From Fibrella rubiginis (GTDB lineage: Bacteria > Bacteroidota > Bacteroidia > Cytophagales > Spirosomataceae): DNA of 64,000 nt. Where the stretch lies: contig NZ_JAFMYV010000008.1 of the NCBI RefSeq assembly GCF_017353185.1, positions 248,001-312,000 of the forward strand, in the 5' to 3' direction. The notes beneath the pieces were generated by a model that worked only from the letters and a program-made list of their open reading frames with translations, made no database searches and was not told where the DNA came from. Of this stretch, positions 24,664 through 33,757 are shown piece after piece. The translations under genes were made by a program, and so were the position numbers. Position 1 is the first letter of the stretch, and the number at the start of each line of letters is the position of its first letter.

Positions 24664-26964
24664 ATGATCGATTATATAGCTGGTTTGAACGAGCCACAAC
24701 GCGAAGCAGTCACCCACGGCAACGGGCCGATGATGATTATCGCAGGAGCCGGTTCGGGAAAAACACGCGTGCTTACCTACCGCATTGCCCACCTGATTGC
24801 GCAGGGGGTTGATCCCTTTCGGATTCTGTCGCTGACGTTTACCAACAAGGCCGCCGGCGAGATGCGCCATCGGATCGAAAAGGTGATTGGTAATGAGGCC
24901 CGCAATATCTGGATGGGTACGTTCCACTCCGTCTTCGCCAAAATTCTGCGTATCGAAGCCAAAGCCCTGGGCTACACCAGCAACTTCTCCATCTACGACA
25001 CCGATGACTCGAAATCGTTGCTGCGGGCTATCCTGCGCGAGATGGATCTGGACGATAAAGTGTACCGGGCCAACGCGGTTTTTAACCGGATTTCGAGCGC
25101 CAAAAACCGCCTTGTTGGGCCAGACGAGTACCTGATGAACCCCATTTTGCGGGCCGACGATGAGTCGGCAAGGATGCCGGAGGTGGGCCGAATTTATAAA
25201 GAATACGCCCGCCGTTGCTTCCAGGCCAACGCTATGGACTTCGACGATCTGCTATTCAATACCAACGTTCTCTTTCGCGACCATCCCGACATTCTGCACA
25301 AGTACCAGCACAAGTTTCAGCATGTACTGGTCGACGAGTTTCAGGATACGAACGTGTCGCAGTACCTCATCACGCGTAAGCTGGCGGCGGTGCATCAGAA
25401 CATTGCCGTGGTGGGCGACGATGCGCAGAGTATCTACGCGTTCCGGGGGGCCAACATCGAAAACATCCTGAATTTTCAGAAGGACTACGGCAAAGACACG
25501 GTGAAAATCGTGAAGCTGGAACAGAACTACCGCTCTACCAACACCATTGTGCAGGCGGCCAACTCGGTCATTGCCCGCAACCGGAATCAACTGGAGAAGC
25601 GTGTCTTTACCGACAATGAAAACGGCCCGCTGATTGAAGTCATCAAAGCGTCGTCGGACAATGAAGAGGGCCGCATGGTGGCTACGAGCATTTTCGAGGC
25701 CAAAATGCAGCAGAACCTGCGCAACAACGACTTCGCCATTTTGTACCGGACCAACGCCCAGTCGCGTGCGTTTGAAGAGGCCCTGCGGAAGCTGAGCATC
25801 AAATACCGCATCATTGGGGGCCTGTCGTTCTACCAGCGCAAGGAGATCAAAGACCTTATTGCCTACCTGCGTTTTGCGGTTAACCAAAGCGACGAGGAAG
25901 CCTTCAAGCGGATTATTAACCTGCCCAAACGCGGCATCGGCGACACCACCGTTGCTAAGATCGCGGTGCTGGCGTCGGAAAAGAATATTCCGATCTGGGA
26001 GGTGGTGAGCAACATCACAGCGCACATTGCCGGGCGGGCCAGCGTGGCTATCGACCAGTTTTCCGACCTGATCAAGAGCTACATGCTGCTGCTTGACAAG
26101 AAAGATGCCTACGAGGTGGCCTCGCACGTGGCCAAGACGTCGGGCATTTTGAAGGAGTTGTATGAAGACAAAACCGTAGAGGGCCTGGCGCGCTACGAAA
26201 ACGTGCAGGAATTGCTGAACGCCATCAAGGAGTTTGTCGATAACCCCGATAACGAAGACAAGAGCCTCAGTTCATTCCTGCAAACGGTATCGCTGCTCAC
26301 CACCGCCGACGAAAAAGAAGACGATGGCGACAACGACAAGGTAACAATGATGACCATCCACGCCGCTAAAGGCCTGGAATTCAAGAACGTACACATTGTG
26401 GGGTTGGAGGAAGATCTCTTCCCTAGCCAGATGATGCTGGAAAGCCGTGCTGACCTGGAAGAAGAGCGGCGGCTGTTTTACGTGGCTATCACCCGCGCCG
26501 AAAAACGCCTGACGTTCTCCTTCGCCGAGAGCCGCTACCACTACGGCAGGCTGAAAATCTGCGAACCCAGCCGGTTTTTGATGGAGGTCGACCAGTCGTT
26601 TCTGACGATGAGCAAGACGGTGACGCCTCCCAAGCCGCGTTTCAAAGGCGATGACACCTACGCTAGCCGCAACAAAGACGAAATGCCTTCGGCGGGGTCT
26701 ATGAACTTCGTGCGGTCATTGGCGCAAAAGACAGCCCAGCGGCAGATTCCCCCCGTCACGGTCACGCATACGCCCTCGGCTGATTTTGCGCCAAGCAACA
26801 CATCCGCACTGGCAGCGGGGATGAAGGTGGAGCATGCCAAATTCGGTTTCGGCACGGTGAAATCCCTCGACGAAAACGGCACCGAACGCAAAGCCATCAT
26901 TCAGTTCGACGTGGTGGGCGAGAAGACATTGCTACTCAGCTTCGCCAAGTTGCGGATTATCTGA
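24664..26964 (+). CDS. uvrD: UvrD/PcrA-type DNA helicase
   Basis: A superfamily 1A 3'-to-5' DNA helicase for excision and mismatch repair and replication conflict resolution. It has 766 aa. Motifs: Q-motif LNEPQREAVTHGNGP, Walker A GAGSGKTR (near residue 28), FTNKAAGEMRHRI (Ia), Walker B DEFQDTN, motif III GDDAQSIYAFRGA, motif IV LEQNYRSTNTIV, motif V TIHAAKGLEF and motif VI LFYVAITRAEKRL. The C-terminal GMKVEHAKFGFGTVKSLDE is the Tudor-like RNA-polymerase-binding domain of PcrA/UvrD. ruvX follows after 30 nt, then def and a nitrilase gene on the same strand. Confidence 0.97.
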   Translation: MIDYIAGLNEPQREAVTHGNGPMMIIAGAGSGKTRVLTYRIAHLIAQGVDPFRILSLTFTNKAAGEMRHRIEKVIGNEARNIWMGTFHSVFAKILRIEAKALGYTSNFSIYDTDDSKSLLRAILREMDLDDKVYRANAVFNRISSAKNRLVGPDEYLMNPILRADDESARMPEVGRIYKEYARRCFQANAMDFDDLLFNTNVLFRDHPDILHKYQHKFQHVLVDEFQDTNVSQYLITRKLAAVHQNIAVVGDDAQSIYAFRGANIENILNFQKDYGKDTVKIVKLEQNYRSTNTIVQAANSVIARNRNQLEKRVFTDNENGPLIEVIKASSDNEEGRMVATSIFEAKMQQNLRNNDFAILYRTNAQSRAFEEALRKLSIKYRIIGGLSFYQRKEIKDLIAYLRFAVNQSDEEAFKRIINLPKRGIGDTTVAKIAVLASEKNIPIWEVVSNITAHIAGRASVAIDQFSDLIKSYMLLLDKKDAYEVASHVAKTSGILKELYEDKTVEGLARYENVQELLNAIKEFVDNPDNEDKSLSSFLQTVSLLTTADEKEDDGDNDKVTMMTIHAAKGLEFKNVHIVGLEEDLFPSQMMLESRADLEEERRLFYVAITRAEKRLTFSFAESRYHYGRLKICEPSRFLMEVDQSFLTMSKTVTPPKPRFKGDDTYASRNKDEMPSAGSMNFVRSLAQKTAQRQIPPVTVTHTPSADFAPSNTSALAAGMKVEHAKFGFGTVKSLDENGTERKAIIQFDVVGEKTLLLSFAKLRII

Positions 26965-26978
26965 ACCGGGTTCACCCG

Positions 26979-26986
26979 TACCTTTG
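26979..26986 (+). promoter_or_regulatory. Candidate -7 element just before ruvX
   Basis: TACCTTTG, a perfect TAnnTTTG, ends 8 nt before the ruvX ATG (26995). If used, the transcript would be almost leaderless. The nearest TTG is 26 nt upstream, wider than usual, so this is tentative. Confidence 0.35.
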
Positions 26987-26994
26987 CACCCGAT

Positions 26995-27417
26995 ATGGCG
27001 CGATTAGTAGCAATTGATTACGGAAACAAACGGACCGGCCTGGCTGTGACTGACCCCCTGCAACTCATTGCTACGGCCCTGGAAACGGTGCCCACTCACA
27101 CCCTCCTCGACCGGCTCAAGGCTTACGTAGCTGCCGAACCCGTAGAAGGTTTCGTAGTAGGCTGGCCCACCAACACCGACGGCACCGACACCCACACCAC
27201 GGCACCCGTGCGGGGGCTGATCAAAAAGTTGAAAACGATGTTCCCCGAACAGACCGTTCATCAGCACGACGAACGGTTTACCTCGCGTATGGCGTTGCAG
27301 TCTATGATTGCGGGGGGAACCTCAAAGAAAGACCGACGCGAGAAAGGCAATATCGACATGGTGAGTGCCACCATCATTCTCCAGTCATTCATGGAAAGCA
27401 AAACCAATGTACAATGA
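26995..27417 (+). CDS. ruvX: Putative pre-16S rRNA nuclease RuvX/YqgF
   Basis: An RNase H-fold protein of the YqgF family, implicated in maturation of the 16S rRNA 5' end and also described as a putative Holliday junction resolvase. The 140 aa match the family. Motifs: MARLVAIDYGNKRTGLAVTD with the catalytic Asp, VEGFVVGWPTNTDG, VHQHDERFTSRMAL, and the C-terminal KGNIDMVSATIILQSFM with the last Asp. The final four codons and stop (27406-27417) form the outer end of the left arm of the 55-bp inverted repeat. Likely co-transcribed with uvrD and def. Confidence 0.93.
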   Translation: MARLVAIDYGNKRTGLAVTDPLQLIATALETVPTHTLLDRLKAYVAAEPVEGFVVGWPTNTDGTDTHTTAPVRGLIKKLKTMFPEQTVHQHDERFTSRMALQSMIAGGTSKKDRREKGNIDMVSATIILQSFMESKTNVQ

Positions 27418-27530
27418 ACAATGAATAATGTACAATGCGGTCCGACGGGTCGGCTTCGCGCTCGGACATCTACAACGCGAAGCCGACCCGTCGGACCGCA
27501 TTGTACATTATTCATTGTTCATTGTACATT
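27406..27530. repeat. Perfect 55-bp inverted repeat between ruvX and def
   Basis: Left arm 27406-27460, 15-nt loop 27461-27475, right arm 27476-27530; every position pairs. The outer half of each arm is a degenerate run of CAATGAA/TAATGTA-type words, the inner half is G+C-rich (GCGGTCCGACGGGTCGGCTT). The left arm includes the ruvX stop codon (27415-27417); the right arm ends 9 nt before the def ATG. The RNA would form an exceptionally stable hairpin without a T-run after it, so it is not a standard terminator. Confidence 0.97.
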
Positions 27531-27539
27531 CATTAAAGT

Positions 27540-28112
27540 ATGATTCTCCCAATAGTAGCCTACGGCGACCCAGTGTTGCGGAAAAAGGCCAAAGCGATTG
27601 AAAAAGGGTCGCTCGACGTGAAAAAGTTGAGCGACGATATGTTCGAAACCATGTACGCCGCCTCAGGTGTGGGCCTTGCCGCTCCCCAGATCGGGCAGAG
27701 CGTCAGGCTATTTGTCGTTGACGGCCAACCCTTCACGGAAGGAGAAAAAGAAGAAGACATTGATCCCACGTTGGTAGGTTTCAAAAAGGTATTTGTCAAC
27801 GCCGAAATCATTGACGAGGACGGTGATGAGTGGGCGTTTGAGGAAGGCTGCCTGAGTATCCCCGGCATCCGCAACGATGTGTACCGTCCCGAAAAAGTCA
27901 CCATCAAATACGTCGACGAAGACTGGAACGAGCACGAAGAAACCTACGAAGGCACCGCCGCCCGGATTATTCAGCACGAATATGACCATATCGAAGGCAA
28001 ACTTTTCACCGATTACATGTCGCCGCTGAAACGCCAACTCCTCAAAAAGCGCCTCGCCGAGATCACTAAGGGCAACGTGGATGTAGAGTACAAGATGCGG
28101 TTTCCAAAATAG
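27540..28112 (+). CDS. def: Peptide deformylase
   Basis: Metalloenzyme that removes the N-formyl group from nascent proteins. It has 190 aa. All three motifs are present: GVGLAAPQIG (near residue 43), EEGCLSIPG with the metal-binding Cys (near 102-110), and QHEYDHIEGKLF with two His ligands and the catalytic Glu (near 143-154). An acidic insert (EGEKEEDIDPTLVG) between motifs 1 and 2 is common in Bacteroidota. The start follows the long inverted repeat by 9 nt. The nitrilase gene follows after 6 nt, indicating co-translation. Confidence 0.97.
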   Translation: MILPIVAYGDPVLRKKAKAIEKGSLDVKKLSDDMFETMYAASGVGLAAPQIGQSVRLFVVDGQPFTEGEKEEDIDPTLVGFKKVFVNAEIIDEDGDEWAFEEGCLSIPGIRNDVYRPEKVTIKYVDEDWNEHEETYEGTAARIIQHEYDHIEGKLFTDYMSPLKRQLLKKRLAEITKGNVDVEYKMRFPK

Positions 28113-28118
28113 TCCCCT

Positions 28119-28928
28119 ATGAACATTACCCTCCTTCAGACCGCCTTGCATTGGCACGACCCCGTGGCGAACCGCGCTATGCTGGAGGAGAGCATCTTTA
28201 CCCTCCCTCACCCTACCGACCTCATTGTGTTGCCCGAAATGTTCACTACGGGCTTCACTATGGACGCTGCCGCCGTAGCCGAACCCATGAACCTGACCAC
28301 GTTCCGGTGGCTGCGGCAAATGGCCGAGCAGACCAATGCGGCCATTACGGGTAGCTACGTGGTGCAGGAGGGGAATGCGGCAGGAAAGCAGTTTTACAAC
28401 CGCCTGATCTGGATGGAACCCGACGGGCAATGGGCGTCTTACGACAAGCGACACCTGTTCCGCATGGCGGGTGAAGACAAAATTTATACGGCTGGCAGTC
28501 AGCGACTTGTGCGCGAATGGCGGGGCTGGTGCATCTGTCCGTTGGTGTGCTATGATCTTCGTTTCCCCGTCTGGAGCCGCAACCACGTCCACCCCAACGG
28601 CGCGCTGGATTATGACCTGCTGCTCTACGTAGCCAACTGGCCTGCCCCCCGCCAAACTGCCTGGGACACACTCTTACAGGCCCGCGCCATCGAAAACCTA
28701 AGCTACGTAGCGGGCATTAACCGCATTGGCACCGATGGCAACCGAGACGCCGGACCGGGGCACTCCTACAGCGGCGGCACTGCCCTGATCGATTTTAAGG
28801 GAGAAATCCTGTTCCGGCAATACGATACCGAGGTAGTTCATCAGCAAACTCTTTCGCTGGAGAGCCTGCATGCCTTCCGCACCAAGTTCCCCGCCTATTT
28901 GGATGCAGATGGGTTTACGCTTCTGTGA
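28119..28928 (+). CDS. Nitrilase-superfamily omega-amidase (YafV/NIT2-like)
   Basis: A carbon-nitrogen hydrolase of 269 aa, most like omega-amidases that hydrolyse alpha-ketoglutaramate in transaminase-linked glutamine salvage. The catalytic triad is visible: Glu in LIVLPEMFTTGF (near residue 43), Lys in SYDKRHLFRMAGE (near 109) and Cys in CPLVCYDLRFPVW (near 145). The GEDKIYTAGSQ loop and the length are typical of the YafV subgroup. It begins 6 nt after def. Assignment to the superfamily is firm; the exact substrate is inferred. Confidence 0.92.
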   Translation: MNITLLQTALHWHDPVANRAMLEESIFTLPHPTDLIVLPEMFTTGFTMDAAAVAEPMNLTTFRWLRQMAEQTNAAITGSYVVQEGNAAGKQFYNRLIWMEPDGQWASYDKRHLFRMAGEDKIYTAGSQRLVREWRGWCICPLVCYDLRFPVWSRNHVHPNGALDYDLLLYVANWPAPRQTAWDTLLQARAIENLSYVAGINRIGTDGNRDAGPGHSYSGGTALIDFKGEILFRQYDTEVVHQQTLSLESLHAFRTKFPAYLDADGFTLL

Positions 28929-28937
28929 GGCTGGGGG

Positions 28938-29540
28938 TTAATGCACCCTGCCGTAATTTAGCTCACCAGCCAATACTCTGACCGCCAGCTTATTACTGGC
29001 TGGGGGAATGGGACATGAATACCCCTCGCCGTAAGCACAGTAAGGGTTATAAGCCTTATTGAAATCGAGCACCAGTTTATCGTTTTTGATCTCCCCCATC
29101 CGCAGGTCGAGATAGCGGCCACCGCCGTAGGTTTCCCCTCCGGTGGTGCCATCTTTGAAGGGCAGAAACAAATAGTCACGGTACAGGGGGTTGTTGGCCA
29201 GGGCCAGGCTACGGTACACCACCAACGTTTGTGGCTGCCCATTCAGCACAAATGAGAGTTGCGCATACGACACTTGCTCGCTGGTTTGGCCCGTATGCGT
29301 GGGCATGGCAATGGGCTTGGCTTTGGGCGTTCGTAGCACCGTAGCCACCACCCGGTAGGCTGAATCGGGCGCGTAGAACCGCAACAGCGACACCGCTTCC
29401 TGTGTCTTCAACGGACTCCCGCCCGAAGCCAGAAATTCAGCCCGATATGCCTGTCGATGTTTTTCAATGTGCTGATCATAAGTCGTTTGCGCTAACGTCA
29501 GCGAAGATTGTAAGGTGAACAGGATAGTTAATAAGCGCAT
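28938..29540 (-). CDS. DUF1684 family secreted protein
   Basis: A 200-aa exported protein with a signal peptide (MRLLTILFTLQSSLTLAQT). The conserved DUF1684 features are clear: an early HRQAYRAEFLASGGSPL, the central YRDYLFLPFKDGTTGGETYG, and the signature RYLDL... then DFNKAYNPYCAYGEGYSCPI with paired Cys and PPASNKLAVRVLAGE at the end. The biochemical function of DUF1684 is not established. The gene is convergent with the nitrilase gene, with 9 nt between their stops. Confidence 0.88.
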   Translation of the reverse strand: MRLLTILFTLQSSLTLAQTTYDQHIEKHRQAYRAEFLASGGSPLKTQEAVSLLRFYAPDSAYRVVATVLRTPKAKPIAMPTHTGQTSEQVSYAQLSFVLNGQPQTLVVYRSLALANNPLYRDYLFLPFKDGTTGGETYGGGRYLDLRMGEIKNDKLVLDFNKAYNPYCAYGEGYSCPIPPASNKLAVRVLAGELNYGRVH

Positions 29541-29627
29541 GATAACTGGAAAAATAGTCGATCCTTAAGACGTCGTGCAACTAACGGGCCAGTACATTGC
29601 CGGATAACCCATAAAAATAGGAATAGC

Positions 29628-29753
29628 CTACAGATGGGCTAGCTGTTGGACAGCCTTTGGCCGTATCCAGCTATACCCCGCCATCTGCAAACCCATTTTG
29701 AACCGCTCCTCACCCGATAGGCTTATGATCAGCCGTTCGTGCAGTTTTACCAT
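29628..29753 (-). pseudogene. 41-codon remnant-like ORF
   Basis: A minus-strand ORF too short to be listed normally. It reads MVKLHERLIISLSGEERFKM then GLQMAGYSWIRPKAVQQLAH and ends. The S-x-EER-x-xMG stretch resembles a helix seen in small proteins paired with nucleotidyltransferases or DUF4351-like genes, but similarity is limited to about 15 residues. Probably a leftover of a longer gene. The rest of 29541-29830 shows nothing else. Confidence 0.3.
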
Positions 29754-29830
29754 ATCTTGAGATGTATCGTTTATGGGAGTAGGTTACACAACAGAGGTAA
29801 ATTCTATCAACTACGTGGTAAACTTGCAGT

Positions 29831-30583
29831 ATGAACGACCATGCAAAAGCTGAATTGGCACAAAAGGGTTTCACTATTGTTCCAAACGTTTTTTCTACCT
29901 CTCAACTTAACGAACTAGCTAAAACTATTGATGCGTTAAGTATGCACAGCCCAAACATCCGGCAATCTATGGATGTCTTTGCTATTAGAAATTTGCTTCA
30001 GGAAGTGCCTTCGTTGCCTCAATTGCTTTGGCAAGGGTCATTTAACATCCTGCTTGATAAATTGATTGGTTACTACTATCATGCTGTTAAAGGCATCTAT
30101 TTTAATAAGCCTGCCGGATCTAACTGGATCGTGCCATGGCATCAGGATCTACAAATTTCCGTTGACCGGCAAGAAAATGTCTACGGCTGGACGAATTGGA
30201 CAAATCGCCATGGGCAGTGGAGTGTGCAGCCTTCAGCTTATTATCTGAACCAGATCTATACCGTCCGCATTCATCTCGACGATTGCGATGAAACTAACGG
30301 CGCATTGAAAGTACTCGTCGGTAGCCATAAACAAGGGATCTTGGCTGATCCTGACATACAGGCATTAGACAAAACGAAAGCCGTTATCTGCAACGTACCC
30401 AAAGGGGGGCTATTAGTTATGCGTCCTTTACTGGTTCATGCCTCTGCGAAAAGCACCAGTTCTGCTAACCGCCGCGTTATCCACCTTGAACTGACACAAA
30501 GCCACTTACCTAAAGGTCTCCAATGGCGAGAATTTTCCCACCGGTGGACAAAAATGGATGCTACCAACAACCATCTAAGTTAG
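29831..30583 (+). CDS. Phytanoyl-CoA dioxygenase (PhyH) family protein
   Basis: A 250-aa Fe(II)/2-oxoglutarate-dependent oxygenase. The double-stranded beta-helix metal triad is visible: H-x-D in WIVPWHQDLQISV (near residue 102), the distal His in MRPLLVHASAKS (near 203) and the 2OG-binding Arg in NRRVIHLEL (near 217). Between them lies YTVRIHLDDCDETNGALKVL, the characteristic PhyH strand pair. The substrate cannot be told; bacterial members hydroxylate a range of small molecules. A single gene, convergent with nrdA. Base composition is more A/T-rich than the neighbouring housekeeping genes, suggesting later acquisition. Confidence 0.9.
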   Translation: MNDHAKAELAQKGFTIVPNVFSTSQLNELAKTIDALSMHSPNIRQSMDVFAIRNLLQEVPSLPQLLWQGSFNILLDKLIGYYYHAVKGIYFNKPAGSNWIVPWHQDLQISVDRQENVYGWTNWTNRHGQWSVQPSAYYLNQIYTVRIHLDDCDETNGALKVLVGSHKQGILADPDIQALDKTKAVICNVPKGGLLVMRPLLVHASAKSTSSANRRVIHLELTQSHLPKGLQWREFSHRWTKMDATNNHLS

Positions 30584-30654
30584 ACAACAGTAGAGTCGAA
30601 AAAACACTTGGGACGCCCTCCCAGGCCTTGAGTCAATACGATCTGATTACTATG

Positions 30655-30692
30655 TTAAACTCCCGACCCTGTTGCCAGAATCGGGAGTTTAA
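30655..30692. terminator. Bidirectional terminator between PhyH gene and nrdA
   Basis: Perfect 12-bp arms TTAAACTCCCGA (30655-30666) and its complement (30681-30692), 14-nt loop, with A-rich and T-rich flanks, lying between convergent genes. Confidence 0.8.
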
Positions 30693-30711
30693 TCTATTCT
30701 ATATCAATTTA

Positions 30712-33189
30712 TTACGAGCCGCACATTTCGCAACCTTCGGGGTTGTCGAGCGAGCATTGCATGGCAGCGTAGGCTAGTTCGGCTTCAGACACCTGCGGGG
30801 CCGAAGCTGCGGCCTGGGCGGCGTGTTCCTTGGCGTAACCTACGTAGTCGAGGGGAACTTCAACGGGGGCAGTTTCGGCGAGGGCGGGCTGGAGTTGCGC
30901 TTCGGCTTGCGGCTGCACCACGGTAAACTTCACGGCGTCGGTGGCGGCTTTGGTGCGGAGGTAGTACATACCCGTTTTCAGGCCTGCTTTCCAGGCGTAG
31001 AAGTGCATCGACGTCAGCTTGCCGAAGTTGGAATCCTGCAAGTGGATGTTCAGCGACTGCGACTGGCAGATGTACGCGCCCCGGTCGGCGGCCATGTCGA
31101 TGATGTGCTTCTGCTTGATCTCCCAGACCGTTTTGTATAGGTCTTTTAGGTGCTGCGGAATGTTCGGAATTTGCTGAATTGAGCCGTTGGCAATGATGAG
31201 GTTGTTTTTCATGGCATCGTTCCAGAGGCCCAGCTTCACCAGGTCACGCAGCAGGTGCTTGTTCACCACTACAAACTCACCCGACAGCACGCGACGGGTG
31301 TAGATGTTGCTCGTGTATGGCTCAAAGCACTCGTTATTGCCCAGAATCTGGCTTGTTGAAGCGGTCGGCATGGGGGCCAGCAGCAGTGAGTTACGTACCC
31401 CATGCTCCATCACCTGCTTACGCAGACCGTCCCAGTCCCAACGATTCGACTTGGGTGTAACGCCCCACATATCGAACTGGAATTGCCCCTGCGAGATGGG
31501 TGAGCCTTTCCAGGTTTCGTAGGGACCGTGTTTTTTAGCCAGTTCCAGCGAAGCGGTCATAGCCCCGAAGTAGATGGTCTCGAAGATGTCTTCGTTCAGG
31601 CGGCGGGCTTCCTCGCTTTCAAACGGCATCCGGAGCATGATAAACGCGTCGGCCAGGCCCTGTACTCCCAAGCCGATGGGCCGGTGACGCATGTTGCTGC
31701 GGCGGGCTTCTTCAACGGGGTAATAGTTGAGGTCGATAATCTTGTTCAGGTTGCGCGTGGCCGTCTGCGTTACCTCATACAACTTCTGATGGTCGAACCG
31801 CAGTACGCCGTCGTTGCCTTTGGTAATGAATTTCGGCAGGGCCAGGCTCGCCAGGTTACACACCGCCACTTCGTCGGGCGAGGTGTATTCCATGATCTCG
31901 GTGCAGAGGTTGCTCGACTTGATCGTGCCGAGGTTTTTCTGATTCGATTTCCGGTTGGCGGCGTCTTTATAGAGCATGTAGGGCGTACCGGTTTCGGTTT
32001 GACTCTCCAGAATCTCCAGCCACAGTTCCTGCGCTTTCACCGTGCGGCGGGCGCGGCCCTCGCGCTCATAGCGGGTGTATAAAGCTTCGAACTCGTCGCC
32101 ATAGCAGTCGCTCAGGCCAGGGCACTCGTGGGGGCAGAACAGGCTCCATACATCGTTTTCCTCCACCCGCTTCATAAACAGATCGGGCGTCCAGAGGGCG
32201 TAGAAGAGGTCACGGGCACGGTTTTCTTCCTTGCCGTGGTTCTTCTTCATTTGCAGGAAGTCGAAAATATCGGCGTGCCAGGGTTCCAGATACACCGCAA
32301 ACGAGCCTTTGCGCTTGCCACCGCCCTGATCTACGTAGCGGGCTGTGTCGTTGAATACGCGCAACATTGGAATGATGCCGTTTGAGGTACCGTTGGTGCC
32401 TTTGATGTAGGTGCCCGTAGCCCGGATGTTGTGGATGCTCAGGCCGATGCCCCCCGCCGACTGCGAGATTTTGGCGGTCTGTTTCAGCGTGTCGTAAATG
32501 CCTTCGATACTGTCATCTTTCATGGTCAGCAAGAAGCACGAACTCATCTGTGGCTTAGGCGTACCGGCGTTGAACAGCGTAGGCGTAGCGTGCGTGAACC
32601 ACTTCTCGCTCAACAGATTATAGGTTTCAATGGCCGCGTCGATATCGTCCATATGAATGCCCACGGCTACGCGCATCAGCATGTGCTGCGGACGCTCGGC
32701 AATACGCCCTTCCATTTTCAGGAGGTACGATTTCTCCAGTGTTTTATAGCCGAAGTAGTCATAGCCATAATCGCGGTCATAAATCACCGTCGAGTCGAGG
32801 ATGGCGGCATTCTCCCGGATAATCTCGTACACTTCTTTCGAGATCAACGACGCATTTTCGCCCGTTTTGGGGTCAATGTAATTGTAGAGCCGTTTGATCG
32901 TGCCCGAAAACGACTTGTTGGTTTCCTTGTGCAGGTTGGAAATAGCCACCCGCGCTGCCAGAATAGCGTAGTCGGGGTGACGGGTAGTCATTGACGCGGC
33001 CGTCTCGGCGGCGAGGTTGTCGAGCTCGGTGGTGTTAACGCCGTCGTAGAGGCCGTTAACCACTTTCATCGCTACTTCAACGGGTTGCACGTAGGCGGGA
33101 TCGAGGCCATAGCATAGTTTCTCGATACGGGCCGTGATTTTGTCAAATTTGACCGACTCCCGGCGGCCATCTCGCTTAATTACATACAT
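30712..33189 (-). CDS. nrdA: Class I ribonucleotide reductase alpha subunit
   Basis: Large catalytic subunit reducing ribonucleoside diphosphates. It has 825 aa. An ATP-cone (MYVIKRDGRRESVKFDKITA, residues 1-90) provides allosteric activity control. Catalytic residues: Cys in PQMSSCFLLTMKDD, the radical-site segment with NLCTEI (N-x-Cys-x-E) and Cys in GNNECFEPYTSN; paired Tyr lie near the end of the barrel. The C-terminus ends EGCEMCGS, the swinging Cys pair that receives electrons from thioredoxin/glutaredoxin. nrdB is not in the window. About 480 bp of gene-free DNA lies upstream. Identification is secure. Confidence 0.97.
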   Translation of the reverse strand: MYVIKRDGRRESVKFDKITARIEKLCYGLDPAYVQPVEVAMKVVNGLYDGVNTTELDNLAAETAASMTTRHPDYAILAARVAISNLHKETNKSFSGTIKRLYNYIDPKTGENASLISKEVYEIIRENAAILDSTVIYDRDYGYDYFGYKTLEKSYLLKMEGRIAERPQHMLMRVAVGIHMDDIDAAIETYNLLSEKWFTHATPTLFNAGTPKPQMSSCFLLTMKDDSIEGIYDTLKQTAKISQSAGGIGLSIHNIRATGTYIKGTNGTSNGIIPMLRVFNDTARYVDQGGGKRKGSFAVYLEPWHADIFDFLQMKKNHGKEENRARDLFYALWTPDLFMKRVEENDVWSLFCPHECPGLSDCYGDEFEALYTRYEREGRARRTVKAQELWLEILESQTETGTPYMLYKDAANRKSNQKNLGTIKSSNLCTEIMEYTSPDEVAVCNLASLALPKFITKGNDGVLRFDHQKLYEVTQTATRNLNKIIDLNYYPVEEARRSNMRHRPIGLGVQGLADAFIMLRMPFESEEARRLNEDIFETIYFGAMTASLELAKKHGPYETWKGSPISQGQFQFDMWGVTPKSNRWDWDGLRKQVMEHGVRNSLLLAPMPTASTSQILGNNECFEPYTSNIYTRRVLSGEFVVVNKHLLRDLVKLGLWNDAMKNNLIIANGSIQQIPNIPQHLKDLYKTVWEIKQKHIIDMAADRGAYICQSQSLNIHLQDSNFGKLTSMHFYAWKAGLKTGMYYLRTKAATDAVKFTVVQPQAEAQLQPALAETAPVEVPLDYVGYAKEHAAQAAASAPQVSEAELAYAAMQCSLDNPEGCEMCGS

Positions 33190-33675
33190 GATGTGTTGAT
33201 TGGGTTAGCGTATGCGTTAGTACTTGTTAAGTGACGGTGTATGGGGATTACTGTAACTGTTTATGGGCAACACTTAACTATATATAACCAATTGATAGTC
33301 ACTGGCTTATAGCATGAGCTGTTTGCAGGCCCGGTGCTGGTATGTTCTTAAAGTAGACGTAATTAAGCTCGAAAGGTTCGCCCTTAATTCGATTTCGTTG
33401 AAAAGTGAAAGTACCGTATACGCCTACTATGATGGTTGTTGGCTGATGCCAAAGCACTTACAAAAAAGCCTACGTGAACCGGGGCCTGAGAAATATACTA
33501 TTTCATAAAAACAGCAACGCCCATTGACGAAAGGACACGTGCGACAGGTTGGTGATGAGGTTGGTGGAACGATACCAAAATAGCAATTTAATAGTCGAAA
33601 ATGCCAGCTTGGACGCCCGATTTTCGGGTGTTTTGTTAGGTAATGGTTAAATCGCTGACAATGAGCAACGGAGGC
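33190..33675. other. Gene-free region upstream of nrdA
   Basis: About 490 bp without a convincing gene; a 64-codon plus-strand frame at 33314-33508 has no recognisable sequence. An inverted pair GTTAAGTG (about 33226) / CACTTAAC (about 33271) lies 40-80 bp before the nrdA start and might be an operator. A small hairpin with T-tract (arms 33613-33620 and 33624-33631, then TTTTG) looks like a plus-strand terminator without an obvious gene in front. Confidence 0.45.
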
Positions 33676-33706
33676 TTGGCAGACCCAAAAAAGGGTCGTA
33701 CTTTTG
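33676..33706 (+). promoter_or_regulatory. Promoter of rpmE2
   Basis: TTG at 33676-33678, a 20-nt spacer, then TACTTTTG at 33699-33706, a perfect Bacteroidota -33/-7 pair. The start codon is 52 nt downstream. Confidence 0.75.
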
Positions 33707-33757
33707 CAGTCCTTTTCGGTCGGAAACCGAAATCAGGCAGATAATCAGATAGATACA

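Noticed and set aside
23875..24927. Extended reading frame of the Uma2 gene (350 codons)
   Set aside because: The upstream 160 codons overlap the uvrD leader and coding start and match nothing; ATG 24444 fits the family length.
25252..26127. Long minus-strand frame opposite uvrD
   Set aside because: A shadow of the helicase gene with no family match.
33314..33508. 64-codon frame between nrdA and rpmE2
   Set aside because: No start signal, no family and atypical composition.
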